From assembly GCA_027946555.1 (NCBI GenBank), contig JAPEVC010000306.1:1-34464 (forward strand): DNA of 34,464 bases, read 5' to 3'. The number at the start of each line of letters is the position of its first letter. Within the stretch, counting starts at the first letter, position 1. Below, piece by piece: positions 10,135-20,632 of this stretch. Source of the DNA: Gnomoniopsis sp. IMI 355080. Its lineage: Eukaryota > Ascomycota > Sordariomycetes > Diaporthales > Gnomoniaceae. The position numbers and the translations under genes were made by a program. The notes under the pieces are model-generated. The model did no database searches, was not told where the DNA came from, and saw only the letters and a program-made list of their open reading frames with translations.

Positions 10135-12623
10135 TCACTTGGCGCGGGCACGCTTAGCGGCAGGCATCTCACCACCAGCCAAGTCGTCACGCTCAATCTC
10201 CTCCGTGAGAGCAGGACTGGGAGTATCGTTCGTCTTCAGGGTAGCGGACAGATCAGCACCCAGAGCGCCGTCGTCACCACCCGGACCGTGAAACTCGCCG
10301 TTGAACTGCTGTGCACCCCCAACGCTGAAGTCAAAGTTGACAGGGTCACCGAAGTCGGGTTCGGCGTTCAGCCAGTCATCGGGGTTGTAGCTGGCGTTGA
10401 AGTTGTTGGAATCGGCTAGGCTGTTACCAAAGTAGTCCTCGTCGGCGACGGCACCGTCGAAGCCGGGAATGTGGCCATTTGGCGATAATTGGGCAGCGAA
10501 GCGGGCGAGATCGGAGATACCCTCCTCCACATCGTGTTGCTGCTCCTCAATCTGCTGAAATTGGTGTTGAGCCTGGTCAGCGTCAATAAGGAGGCTAGTG
10601 TCAGCGGGGAGAGCGGGTTGCTCGAAGAGAGTGTTGCTCACGGGAGCCACAGCGTTGTTGTACGAGGGAGGAGTAACAGCGGGTGCCTGTGGAGTGTGCG
10701 TCTGGCCCGTAGACGGGACGCTAGGTTGCTGGGCGGGGGGCTGTGGGGTGTTGGTGCGGATGTCGTTCTGAGAGGCCGCACGCTGCGACATCGAGTGCAG
10801 CATACGGCGGCGCTGGTCGATGGGCATCGAGGCAGACGTGTTAGCAGCAGCCTCGGGTAGGTCCACGCCTGAGTTCATACGGGCGTTTGTGGCGCCCATG
10901 AGCCTCATGATGGCCTCCTGAGGATTGACCTCGAGCTCATTGCGGTAGTACTCGTTCGGAGAGGTGGTGTCATCGGGGGAGGTGTCGAAAACCTCCGTGA
11001 TACGGTCCGTCTGTTGAGGGCCCTGGGAGACAGATGGTGCTTGATAGCCGGAGGAATGAACAGGTGTGCCAGAACGAGATGAGCTGGACTTCTTGACGGT
11101 GTTGCCAACAGGCTTGTCAGTGCCAGTGCCAGTACCAGCACTGGTGCCGTTGGCGGGGATGCCAGGCAGGAGGTGCTGGCGGTGTCGGGGAACTGGACTC
11201 AGGGAGGTACGCTCGCTGACGTTCTGTTGTTGGCCAAAGTCGCCTAGACCGCTCATATCACCCAAATCCTGCACAGAACCAGTAGGGATACCAGCGCCCT
11301 GACCAGCCATGGGCAAGATGCTGGCTAGCATCTCGGTCAAGTTCTCCGCGCCGCTCTTACCCTCCAACGATTTTCTAAATACGTTGGCAAGGAAGTTTAA
11401 GATGGCAGTGATGGAGTTCTCGTGGCGCTGGTGCTGAACTTCAACACGGTGAGCCTTTTGCATGATCTGTTCCTGACCAGCACGCAGAGACTGGATCATA
11501 GCCAGGGTCTGCTGCTGCTTGGTTTGGATCTCAGCAAGCTGCTCCCGAAACTTTGTCATCTCAGTCTTAGCAAGAGGACCTAGCCGGCCGGGAGCGCCAC
11601 CGGAGACTGTGAAGCCCTGCGCGTCGTCGTACTCATCGTCGCTATCGAATTCGAAAGCCTCAGTCGCATCGCGCTTACCACCACCCTTTCGCTTGTCACC
11701 CTTGCTCTTGTTGGGCTTCTGTATCAGCCACTGCAGGACGTCATAACCGCGACGAAAGTATGGGTGAGCATACTCGCTGGGGCTCTTGTTCTTCTTCTCG
11801 CTGGCGCGCATGGAGTTGTCAGCGAGGCCGACGCGCTTGTGGAAGCCGTACATGTTGAGCTGCCGGACGAAGGAGGCATAGTTGGCGTGCTTAAAGAGCT
11901 GGGGAATCAAGCTGCGTGCAAATTCATCCTCGTCAAGTACGAGGAACGAGTCGCCCTTGTCAGACCAGCGGATGAGGTCCTGATTTGTGCCACGATTGAG
12001 AAAGCTGTGCGCGTGCAATGATCAGCAAACATGTCTGCAAACATAAAACAGACAGGGATAGTCATTCCCGGGCCGAACCCTGGGCATACTTACGTCGCGA
12101 GCTTCAGAACGAAAGGAGGGATACTCCGCTTGGGGTGGTTGCCAGCGCGATCGCCATTAGCCTCCTCAGCGATCTTCTGAGCCTTGGCCACGGCCTCAAT
12201 TAGCAGCTGCTCCTCGGGGTCGGTGGAGCGGGCGTTCAGTGCAGGAACGAGGGCGTTCTCGGAAGTGGGCCATTGCTCAGCCTGGCCATCGAAGCCGGAG
12301 CGCGAGGTGACGAGAGCGCGACTAGCATTGTCGGGGCGGCGAGCGACCATGTTGGAGGGGGGGATTTGGGTCGAGTTCTGGGGACGAGGCTGAGACTGAG
12401 GCTGGACCTCGTAGGCCTGATAATTGGTCACAGGGTCGTGCTGCTGGGGTATGCCGGCGTACACTCCAGAGACGTCGTTGTAAGTGTTGCCCTGAGCGGC
12501 AACACCGTTCCACCTCATCATCTGGTCCGGGGTCGCATAGGTGGGCGACTGCGGCTGGATAGAGCCAGGAGGAACCGCTGAGGCCACGCCGGCGGGGCGC
12601 TTGCGGGAAGCGGACGAGGACAT
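10135..12623 (-). CDS. HSF1: Heat shock transcription factor Hsf1
   Basis: Trimeric DNA-binding activator of heat-shock genes through inverted GAA repeats, acting in the nucleus. Two exons, 12094-12623 and 10135-12004, with an 89-nt GT-AG intron (12005-12093, phase 2); 799 residues. The intron lies inside the DNA-binding domain, which runs from about residue 164 (RSIPPFVLKLATFLN) to about 274. The recognition helix with SFVRQLNMYGF is at 221-231. A coiled-coil trimerisation region (heptad-like REQLAEIQTKQQQTLAMIQSL and following) covers about 318-390. The rest is low-complexity, rich in Q, S, P and T, with an acidic C-terminal region ending in a basic KRARAK. The N-terminal 160 residues are Q/P/N-rich. 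The coiled coil and the overall architecture fit Hsf1 rather than Skn7 (no receiver domain) or Sfl1. The large upstream region suggests complex promoter control. Confidence 0.95.
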
Positions 12624-13068
12624 TGTAATGAAGTTGGGGGATCGTAAAGTCGTAAGATTCGTATGCTGGAAGGGAGGAGTTTGGAGCTGGAATTGGACGG
12701 CCAGACGTGGCGCCGGGTCTGGTAGGTCAAGTCGCGGATGCGGATGCGAATGCGGGTTCGCCGGGCGAAACGGCCGCGAATAATAGAGAAAAGAACTGAG
12801 AAAATCACCGTTAGATGGGCATGTTTGAAGGTGATGATGCTCTCTGCCAACAGGGCTTGCAGTAATACAAAGTGTTGCGTTGTTGCGCAGGCGTAAAGAG
12901 GAACCTTTGGCTGCTGGACCAGGTGAGAAAGAGGCTTGCCGTTGACAAAGTTGGGTTGGATGGGAACGAGGATGGAGTCATGGAGGGGCAGAATCAGTAC
13001 AAGAATGGCTGATGCAGTGGACAATCACTGCAGCAGTCCACCGAGGCGTGAGGACGGGACAGGGATAG

Positions 13069-13101
13069 TGAGCATGGGGTGAGCCTGGGGTGAGCCCGGG
13101 G
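13069..13101. repeat. Three 11-bp tandem units TGAGCNTGGGG-like
   Basis: TGAGCATGGGG, TGAGCCTGGGG and TGAGCCCGGGG follow one another, then a partial TGAACCT. The end of the array overlaps a 7-bp inverted repeat, GGTGAAC (13100-13106) and GTTCACC (13116-13122), with a 9-nt loop. It lies about 450 bp upstream of the HSF1 start. Confidence 0.8.
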
Positions 13102-15186
13102 TGAACCTTGAGGCTGTTCACCAGGCGCGAGGACCAGGAGGAACTTACCCAAATGGGCTTAGCTGCCGTGGATTTGGCAGCTCTATGAGGAGCCTCACTG
13201 TTGACTTATGGATGAAGCACACACAAATTCTGAGTTTGACCTGGGTGATTATGATGTTGAGATGATGTATTGAATGGCTAGTGGCACTCTCTTCCGGTCT
13301 CCAGAGATGACTGTATTATTGGTGTGTCAAAAAAAAAATGAAGAATTGGTCGCGAATCTGGGGAAACGAAAGGGAAAGGAGCGGAAAAGAAAATTCCCAC
13401 AGAAAGAGTCGACAAGTTATCCAACACAGCGAGCATATCCCAGTCGATCCAGGCAGCCTCACTCAGGGCAGCCATTGTCTTCATCCTGTGCAAGCACTCA
13501 TCATGAAATATTTCGATGCACCAATGCTTCAGCTCAAGCCCTTCGGACAGTATGCATTGCCGGGTCATACCGGTACTTCCACCTGACGACAAGCTGGTCC
13601 TACCGCAAGGCTGTAAGGTCAGTCAGAGCTGTGCAGAGCTCACCTAGTGAGGAGCCTGCTATTGACTACTCCTTTCCAGCCCCATGCATAAAAAACAACG
13701 ATTCAGATGCGGAGTATATACCAAGCACAATCATTTGAGTGAGTATTTTATGTCGTGCCTAACGAACATGTAACAGCAGTCCATGGTAGAGCTCTTCGGT
13801 GCTACATGCTTTAATCATAGCTTATAGTGGTTTACCACGGTATTTCTTGACCTCGAGGCCTTGCAGCCACATAGAATGTCTATAATGATTTCCAATACAC
13901 ATGATCAGGCGTATAGACCTTCATATGGTCAGCCTAGTCGTGTCGATAGTATCGTCAACTATTATCACCGCCAAGTAATCCACACATCTACTATATTTAC
14001 GTGTTCTTTGAGGTCTAGATGCTTTGATCTTCCAAGCAAAGTACTTGTCTCAATCAGCCATGCAGTCACAGTGGGTCTCTCCACAATTTTCCGAGAGAAA
14101 AAAAAAGCACCGTATTTGGTATAATTTTCCATGCAGTATCCATCTCGCTTGGCATGAGATCGCGATCTAACACGTGTAAATAGTGTCGACTGCCAATCCC
14201 TAAACTCCTCTCGGGATACTTATACGATTCCATGCATACAGAAGTAGTCGCTGTGCCGTGGTTTGTTATCTGCATACCGTCCTTATGTAATACGTCCTTT
14301 GAGGAATATCTGCGGCTCGAGGTTTCTGACGATGTTCACCCGCTTAAAAATTGGTCTCGAGGCAAATTACAGCAGGAATAAAGCCAGTCCATCTGAGCAA
14401 TGTCGCAGGATCGCTCTCAAGTGCTGTTTTTCCATCATGGACACAATCTGCACAGGTCTTCACCGTACTTCCGCGATTCCCATCATTAACCGGAGCGGAA
14501 TCTCCGCTGCGCACCATTGTACGTCGGGGACCGTACGAGTAATGTTGCAGTCGTTGACCTCCACTTTACGTCAAGGTTTAGTTAGCGACGGGAGAACTAA
14601 CCGAATGAAGAATATGAACAGCAATATCAAGTGCTTTAGGATGGAATAGTCGACATTTTCCCCAATGGCTGCCCCGTCTACTATGATGCCATGGGGAATT
14701 GACTTATGTAGATGGACAGGTGGCCCAGGTCTGGTACATAGCTCTTTCTAGAAGATTCCAGAGAGGCCAAGAAAACAAAAAAAAATTAGCTACGAGCTTG
14801 AGAGGGATGATTGGATGCGGAGCTCCACGTCAAGCTGGACAAGTGCGATGGTTGCGTTTCGAGCTTGCCAGGATCGATGATGGGACCGGAGTAGGAATAT
14901 CAGAAGAAGCAAGACAGTGTGAAAGTAGTGAGCGCCGCCTCTGTTAGATAGCAGGTAAACTTGCCATGACTGTATAAGTCAGGAGCTAAATCTGTGTTCA
15001 AGGGCACGCTGGTTTGACGGAGCTTCCCCGTAAACCAGGGAGGCCCGAGATGTTGCGGCCGATGCACCGATACTTCACAGAAAGTCGCTTCAAGATCTCT
15101 GACATACTACGTCGTTATTCCGTTGCATTATGTCTTGTCCGCAATACAACACCTCACTCGAGTTGTCATAGACCACTTGTTGTTTT

Positions 15187-15198
15187 GGGGGGGGGGGG
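15187..15198. repeat. Homopolymer run of twelve G
   Basis: Twelve consecutive G, about 75 bp downstream of the CWC27 stop codon (CWC27 being on the minus strand, this is a C run in its sense direction). Confidence 0.8.
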
Positions 15199-15272
15199 TA
15201 TCTCTGTTCAAATTCAGTTAACTACGTGCCCACAATGTTGCATTCTGCTTGCGAGCTCCGCAGCCAGTATTT

Positions 15273-16928
15273 TTACTTTGCGCCTCTACCCGCCAAGGAA
15301 GACGCCTGAGCCATCTTCGCGTTCCTGGCGAGGTCATCCCAAGCACGCCCAGAGGAACCACCTCGGCCTTTGCTTTTCCGCTCCGCCTGGATATCGCGAG
15401 CCTTTGCCAGGGGATCAATCACCACCAGCTCATCCTCGGCCTTCTTTCGGTAAGACAGGTCCTTTCCCAGCTTGTCGGCAGCGAAGCTGAGGGAGTGAGA
15501 CATCCAGCCTTCGTCATCGCTATCGTCTTTGTCGGCTTCGGCCTTGTCCCATGCTTGACAGCTCTGACAGTTGGAAATGAAGTGGAGGTCGCAGACTTCA
15601 TCGTCGTCGCCTGCACCCGGGCCTGCGGATGCACCTACCGCTTCGGCCTCCTTGCTGTCCTCGCCATTCTCTGGACCTGGTATGTTCTCTGCTGGCTTCT
15701 CAGGTGGCGCCTGAGCTAACTTCGACTTGAAGGAATTCAAGAATTCCAGCGCCTTCGCCTCATCGATGGCTGTGCTGGCTCCTGGTCTCCTCTTGCGAGC
15801 CCTTGTAGATGTCTCTGGTATCATCTGCTCCAATGCGGATTTCTTCTTTTCCTCCTTGACCGGCTCTGAAGCATGTATTGTCCGCTTCAGCGAAGCTTTG
15901 AGGGCAGCGATCTCTTCATTCGTCCGATCGAGCTCTGACTTGTGTTTTGGTACTTCCGGCTCTGGTGATGACTCAGCTTCTTCTTTGACCTTCGTCTTGC
16001 CAGGAGTCTTGATGCTGGGTAATGGCGGTGTAGAAGCTTTACCGGGTGAGCCCTCTCGTGCCGGTGCTTCTCTGATGGGCATGTCTGTCGCTTGCTTTGC
16101 CTTCTTCGATTTCTTCGGCTTCGGTATAGCCTCTTCCTGCTCATCCACATCCATCATTACTATTCTGGTGTCGAACTTCGGTTTTTTAGGTAGAGGCTCA
16201 ACGTCCGCCTCAGCTTCCTCGTCACCAAAACTAAGCAATTGCTTTCCGCCTTTTCTCTTCTTGTCCTTCTTCTTCTCAGTTACAGTAGGCCGTGACGTCG
16301 GTTGTGCGATTCGTTCTCGCTTCTTCATGTCCTCGAATGGGTTGACGAGTATCTCCACTCCCGTGATTTTCGTCGGGTACATTGGCCGCTCGCTGTTTTC
16401 GTGGACTTCGGCTTCGCCCATCTTAGCCAAATTGTAGATCGTGTCGCCCGCTACCCGTCCAAACATGGTATTCTTTCCGTCCAGTTCCTGCGTTTTGTCA
16501 AGGGTGAAGAAGAATTGACTCCCATTGCTGTCCCTTGTGCCCTCGTTTGCCATGCCCACCAGTCCTCGACGGTTGAACTTTAACCTGGAATGAAACTCAT
16601 CCTTGAAATTCACACCCGTCGGTCCGGCGTTCTTGCCCCTTCGCTCATCCAAAGGCCATGGATCCAGGTCGCCGCTGAACGCCGCCCGGTCGTAGATTGA
16701 CTCGCCGCCATTGCCGGTGCCGGTAGGGTCGCCTCCTTGAAGAATGAAGCCGGGGACGAGGCGGTGGAAGATCGTGTTATCATAATAGCCGTCGAGGCAG
16801 TGCTGGAGGAAGTTGCGGCAGGTAAGTGGTGTTTGCTTTGCAAAGAGCTCGACGGAGAGGTCGCCGTGGTTGGTGTGTATGATCACAGAGCCGGTGGGCT
16901 GCGGCTCGGTATTGTAGATGCTCGACAT
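15273..16928 (-). CDS. CWC27: Spliceosomal cyclophilin Cwc27
   Basis: Nuclear cyclophilin of the Cwc27/NY-CO-10 family, a component of activated spliceosomes. Single exon, 551 residues from MSSIYNTEPQPTGSV; the open frame extends further upstream but only through a non-ATG codon. The cyclophilin domain covers about 13-195: R56 and F61 (FHRLVPGF), Q138 and F140 (GSQFFFTL). The position of CypA W121 is E149 (TQELDGKN), the substitution seen in Cwc27 proteins, which are considered poor or inactive isomerases; CypA H126 is N153. About 27 residues (80-107, DRAAFSGDLDPWPL and on) are inserted before FKDEFHSRL relative to the human protein. The C-terminal half is Lys/Glu-rich and disordered with a CDLHFISNCQSC cysteine cluster and a C-terminal WDDLARNAKM motif. 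Divergent from the VMA2 gene with 588 bp between starts. Confidence 0.93.
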   Translation of the reverse strand: MSSIYNTEPQPTGSVIIHTNHGDLSVELFAKQTPLTCRNFLQHCLDGYYDNTIFHRLVPGFILQGGDPTGTGNGGESIYDRAAFSGDLDPWPLDERRGKNAGPTGVNFKDEFHSRLKFNRRGLVGMANEGTRDSNGSQFFFTLDKTQELDGKNTMFGRVAGDTIYNLAKMGEAEVHENSERPMYPTKITGVEILVNPFEDMKKRERIAQPTSRPTVTEKKKDKKRKGGKQLLSFGDEEAEADVEPLPKKPKFDTRIVMMDVDEQEEAIPKPKKSKKAKQATDMPIREAPAREGSPGKASTPPLPSIKTPGKTKVKEEAESSPEPEVPKHKSELDRTNEEIAALKASLKRTIHASEPVKEEKKKSALEQMIPETSTRARKRRPGASTAIDEAKALEFLNSFKSKLAQAPPEKPAENIPGPENGEDSKEAEAVGASAGPGAGDDDEVCDLHFISNCQSCQAWDKAEADKDDSDDEGWMSHSLSFAADKLGKDLSYRKKAEDELVVIDPLAKARDIQAERKSKGRGGSSGRAWDDLARNAKMAQASSLAGRGAK

Positions 16929-17516
16929 ATTCCTATATGCTTTACAGCAAAAGCTAGAGCTTGGATAACGGGTGAGCCGAGCAACTTGGGCCACGAAAAT
17001 GCGCGCACGAGGCGTTTCGTGTTCGTGGTGTGCTGTGAGAAAAGAGTACTGCGCGCCAGCTGTACGTTATTCGCAGCCTTCAGCCCCTGTGGACACGATC
17101 GGCGTGCAGGTTCGAAGCCTGGGGCTGAATCAGTCTTTTGACTCCAAGTTACCTCCCAGGTGCCTACTCAGATATGATTCCGGACAGATTCTCTGAGAGT
17201 TTGTGCAGGTCGGCCCGCCAAAGTAGATCTAAAAAAGGAATTCTGACGTACAGCAACTATCCCGATGCCCAGACGTGCCTTTACTAGGCCCGGGCGAGAT
17301 GTGTGTAAGCGAACTCGAGGATGCGGTCTGAGTGCTGGGCTAATGCAGCGTTACAGCGGCCCTCCTTGCCAGGAAGCTTATCGATCTCCACCATTCCCAA
17401 GCTCCTGTCTCGCTCGAACCCGTGAACCTCAGAACCTCCAGTCGTCATCCGCCCAACCACGCCAACTTCGTCACTCCTCGAACTGCATCCCCTCCTTCCA
17501 CTACCGTTTCGAAACA
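16929..17516. promoter_or_regulatory. Shared divergent promoter region of CWC27 and VMA2
   Basis: 588 bp separate the two divergent start codons, so both promoters and 5' leaders must lie here. It contains a 9-bp perfect inverted repeat at 17079-17129 (see that entry) and, just before the VMA2 ATG, a CT-rich leader typical of fungal housekeeping genes. I could not identify a TATA box with confidence. Confidence 0.6.
17079..17129. repeat. Inverted repeat with nested hairpin, tRNA-like ends
   Basis: TTCAGCCCC (17079-17087) is perfectly complementary to GGGGCTGAA (17121-17129). Inside it, CAGG (17107-17110) and CCTG (17118-17121) flank the 7-nt loop TTCGAAG, which fits the tRNA T-loop pattern. 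Read as a tRNA, the outer seven pairs would be the acceptor stem and the inner hairpin the T-arm, but there is no D-arm and no anticodon arm. It may be a tRNA relic or chance. Confidence 0.5.
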
Positions 17517-19405
17517 ATGGGTGACCCACGTGAGCCATCCTCTGCCTACAGGGTGACGCCTCACCTGAAATACAATACTGTCGGCGGTGTCAACGGTCCC
17601 CTCGTCATCCTCGAGAATGTTCGTGTCCTCCTGCTGCTTGGCGCCCCCTCTCCCAGCCGACCGAGCAAGGTGTTGACGAGTGAACCAGGTCAAATTCCCA
17701 AAGTACAATGAGATTGTCAGCTTGACCCTGCCGGATGGCTCAATCAGACAAGGCCAGGTCCTCGAGGCTCGAGGTACGTGCCTTCTTTCCTGAGGTATTT
17801 CCAAAGGATCCGTGCTGACTGTTCGATCCACAGGAGACAGAGCCGTTGTGCAGGTACATCTACAACCTTGGAAGCTTTCCTACACCGAGACGATTGATTG
17901 ACGAGTATGCTAGGTTTTTGAAGGAACATCAGGTATCGATGTGAAGAAGGTGTGAACGATCCACTGAAAGTCGGATGTAATACATGTGATACTGACGGAT
18001 CTACGGTAGACGAAAGTCGAGTTCACCGGGCAGAGCTTGAAATTGGGCGTGTCCGAGGACATGTTGGGACGTATCTTCGATGGATCAGGTCGCGCCATCG
18101 ACAAGGGTCCCAAGGTGCTGGCGGAAGAGTACCTCGACATCAACGGCAGTCCCATCAACCCTTATTCTAGGGTATGGCGAGCCTCCTGGCAATGAATGAC
18201 AAGGCCAATTGCTGACAGATACCAGGTCTACCCGGAGGAGATGATCTCCACCGGTATATCTGCCATCGACACCATGAATTCCATTGCTCGTGGTCAGAAG
18301 ATTCCCATTTTCTCCGCAGCTGGTCTCCCTCACAACGAAATCGCTGCCCAGATTTGCCGACAAGCTGGTCTGGTCCAAAAGCAGGGTGTTACAAACAAGG
18401 GCGTACACGATGGCCACGAGGACAACTTCTCCATTGTCTTTGGTGCCATGGGTGTCAACTTGGAAACCGCTCGTTTCTTCACCCGTGACTTCGAAGAGAA
18501 CGGCAGTCTGGAGCGTGTCACTCTCTTCCTCAATCTGGCAAACGATCCCACGTTAGTCCTGCCATCTCGAGAACATCAAGACGCTCTGCTGACATTGCTC
18601 TAGAATTGAACGTATCATCACGCCTCGTCTTGCTCTCACCACCGCCGAATACTACGCCTATCAGCTCGAAAAGCACGTTCTAGTCATTCTTACTGACCTT
18701 TCGTCGTACTGTGATGCACTCCGTGAGGTCTCGGCCGCTCGAGAAGAGGTGCCCGGTCGTCGTGGTTTCCCTGGTTACATGTACACGGATTTGTCGACCA
18801 TCTATGAACGAGCCGGTCGTGTCGAAGGCCGCAATGGCTCCATCACCCAAATTCCCATTCTCACCATGCCTAACGACGATATCACCCACCCTATTCCCGA
18901 TTTGACCGGTTATATCACCGAGGGTCAAATTTTCGTCGACCGTGGCCTGTACAACAAGGGTATCAGCCCGCCCATCAACGTCCTGCCGTCGCTGTCCCGT
19001 CTCATGAAGTCTGCCATTGGTGAGGGCATGACCCGCAGTGATCACGGTGATGTGTCCAACCAGCTGTATGCCAAGTACGCTATTGGACGTGATGCCGCGG
19101 CCATGAAGGCAGTCGTTGGTGAGGAAGCTTTGTCAGCCGAAGATAAGCTTTCCCTCGAGTTCCTGGACAAGTTCGAGCGGCAATTCATCAGCCAGGGCGC
19201 GTACGAGTCGCGGACTATCTACGAGTCCCTGGATCTAGCATGGTCGCTGCTGCGGATCTACCGCAAGGACATGCTTAACCGTATCCCCAAGAAGGTTATT
19301 GACCAATACTACTCGCGCCAATCGGCTTCGGACCGGAAGGCTAAGGGGAAGGACAAGGACACCAGGGACAGTGCACAGGGGGAGGAGAACTTGATTGATG
19401 CCTAA
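17517..19405 (+). CDS. VMA2: V-type proton ATPase subunit B
   Basis: Non-catalytic nucleotide-binding subunit of the V1 sector of the vacuolar H+-ATPase, which acidifies vacuoles and endosomes. Seven exons: 17517-17618, 17689-17773, 17834-17853, 17914-17949, 18010-18171, 18226-18551, 18604-19405; introns 52-70 nt; 510 residues, the usual length. Exon 3 is only 20 nt and is needed to read RGDRAVVQ into VFEGTSGID. Intron 1 uses the less common donor GTTCGT. Family landmarks are VGGVNGPLVILEN, VFEGTSGID, DMLGRIFDGSGRAIDKGP, MISTGISAIDTMNSIARGQKIPIFSAAGLPHNE (about 142-173), HDGHEDNFSIVFGAMG and SRLMKSAIGEGMTR. The C-terminus is charged and ends in EENLIDA. The catalytic P-loop of subunit A is absent, as expected for subunit B. 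Gene symbol follows the yeast and Neurospora name. Confidence 0.97.
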
Positions 19406-20632
19406 GGATGGGAGAACATGCGGAGGGACGGCAGCTTGTATGGGTAGGGCCCCAGAGTTTGAGCGAATGGGTTCTGATGCATTTTGTATTGTTAGTTAGC
19501 ATGTTGTATGTGCAATGGAGTAGTAGTGGCATATACCGGAAATTGAAAATACCATGCTTCCGAATAGGGCAAGAATAGTTTGGTTGGTCCTCCAATCTGG
19601 CGACATCCGACCCCATCCTCTGGGTCAGCATCCAGTACGATGTCACCCTCCGCATTTCTTCTCGACGCCATGTTTTCCCCCTCACAAGGCGGGCTTCTAT
19701 GCGGCGACCAACTGCATGCGATAGTCTAATTCAGACTCTTACGGCCGATGGCTCGTGCACTGTGGGCGTGTCTTACCGCAGAGACAAGGACGGCGCCAAG
19801 GCAGACTTGCAGACGCATGTCTTGGCACTGCTCATCGAGGCAATTGAGTTGGGGTATTTCTTGCACCTGGTAATCCTTCAGAAAGGGCTGCACTATGATG
19901 CTTGCCGGGTCAGGGTCTTGACACGGAGTTCATCTTGTTTGTTATCTGGCAAGGCCCAACCGCACCAATGAAAGTGGGACGAGTGAATGGCGGCGAGCAT
20001 TGCTGTCTCTTGGATCCACTACATAGCTGGAAGAGTTTGTCACGAGAACACCGAGGAGCAAGCTCTTGTGAGACTTAGCGAAAGTTGTTCACAGTGGCCA
20101 GCCGTTAGGACTAATTTCCAGTGTCACGAGACCCTCTTGCTTAACGGCTGGGGGAGGGGGCGTACAACCAGAAAACTTGACGTGAAAGGAATACATCTCC
20201 TCACCGAGCGCCATCATGCTGCACAACAGATCCCAGATGGATTCCCCAGTTGGTACTATAGTCCTTGAACCCCAGCATCTCGGAGTAGAGGGGAGATTTC
20301 TTCAGAAAATGGCTGCATCACACGCAGGTCCCCCAGTCTTGGCACCGTCAAATCTCCTCATCTCCAAATGACATCCTAGCGTTTTGGTGAGCGCTGTCCA
20401 ACGGTAACTGGGGCCGTACCCCGCGGTTCCTGAGTACCTGAATAGGTGCTAATAAACCCTACGCATGTTTATTACCACGCAAATGAAATAATATAAAATC
20501 TGCCATCCGCTTCCCTCGTTAGCCAAGCGGTCAGACTTTCTCACTTGCTCACCCTTGGCCTTGTATCTAATACTTGAAGCTGTCAATCGCGGTCTTGCGT
20601 TGTTGACTGTGAACAAGGTAAAGGTAAACAAG
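19406..20632. other. Intergenic between VMA2 and the aldose epimerase gene
   Basis: 1.2 kb that holds the VMA2 3' UTR and the promoter of the next gene. Two plus-strand frames of about 90 codons (19699-19971 and 19987-20268) show no domain. A stretch at about 20518-20535 matches a Pol III A-box (TAGCCAAGCGG), but no T-arm follows, so I do not call a tRNA. Confidence 0.5.

Larger units (their letters stand above)
12624..15272. other. Intergenic: HSF1 upstream region and CWC27 3' flank
   Basis: 2.65 kb. The first several hundred bases should carry the HSF1 promoter and 5' leader. Three 11-bp tandem units and an adjacent small inverted repeat lie at 13069-13122. A single GAA-AA-TTC pair (13389-13396) resembles half a heat-shock element but lacks a third unit. 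The stretch from about 13700 to 14300 looks more AT-rich than its surroundings. Open frames are short and show no domain. A run of twelve G lies at 15187-15198. Confidence 0.5.

Noticed and set aside
10489..10860. 123-codon plus-strand frame opposite HSF1
   Set aside because: Shadow of the HSF1 coding exon on the other strand.
13389..13396. Half heat-shock element GAAAATTC upstream of HSF1
   Set aside because: Only two adjacent units; a functional element needs at least three, and the site is about 770 bp from the start.
15727..16437. 236-codon plus-strand frame opposite CWC27
   Set aside because: Antisense shadow of the Lys/Glu-rich region of CWC27; the Ser/Phe-rich composition is the mirror of that bias.
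20512..20545. Pol III A-box-like word TAGCCAAGCGG
   Set aside because: No B-box or T-arm follows within tRNA distance and no cloverleaf can be drawn.
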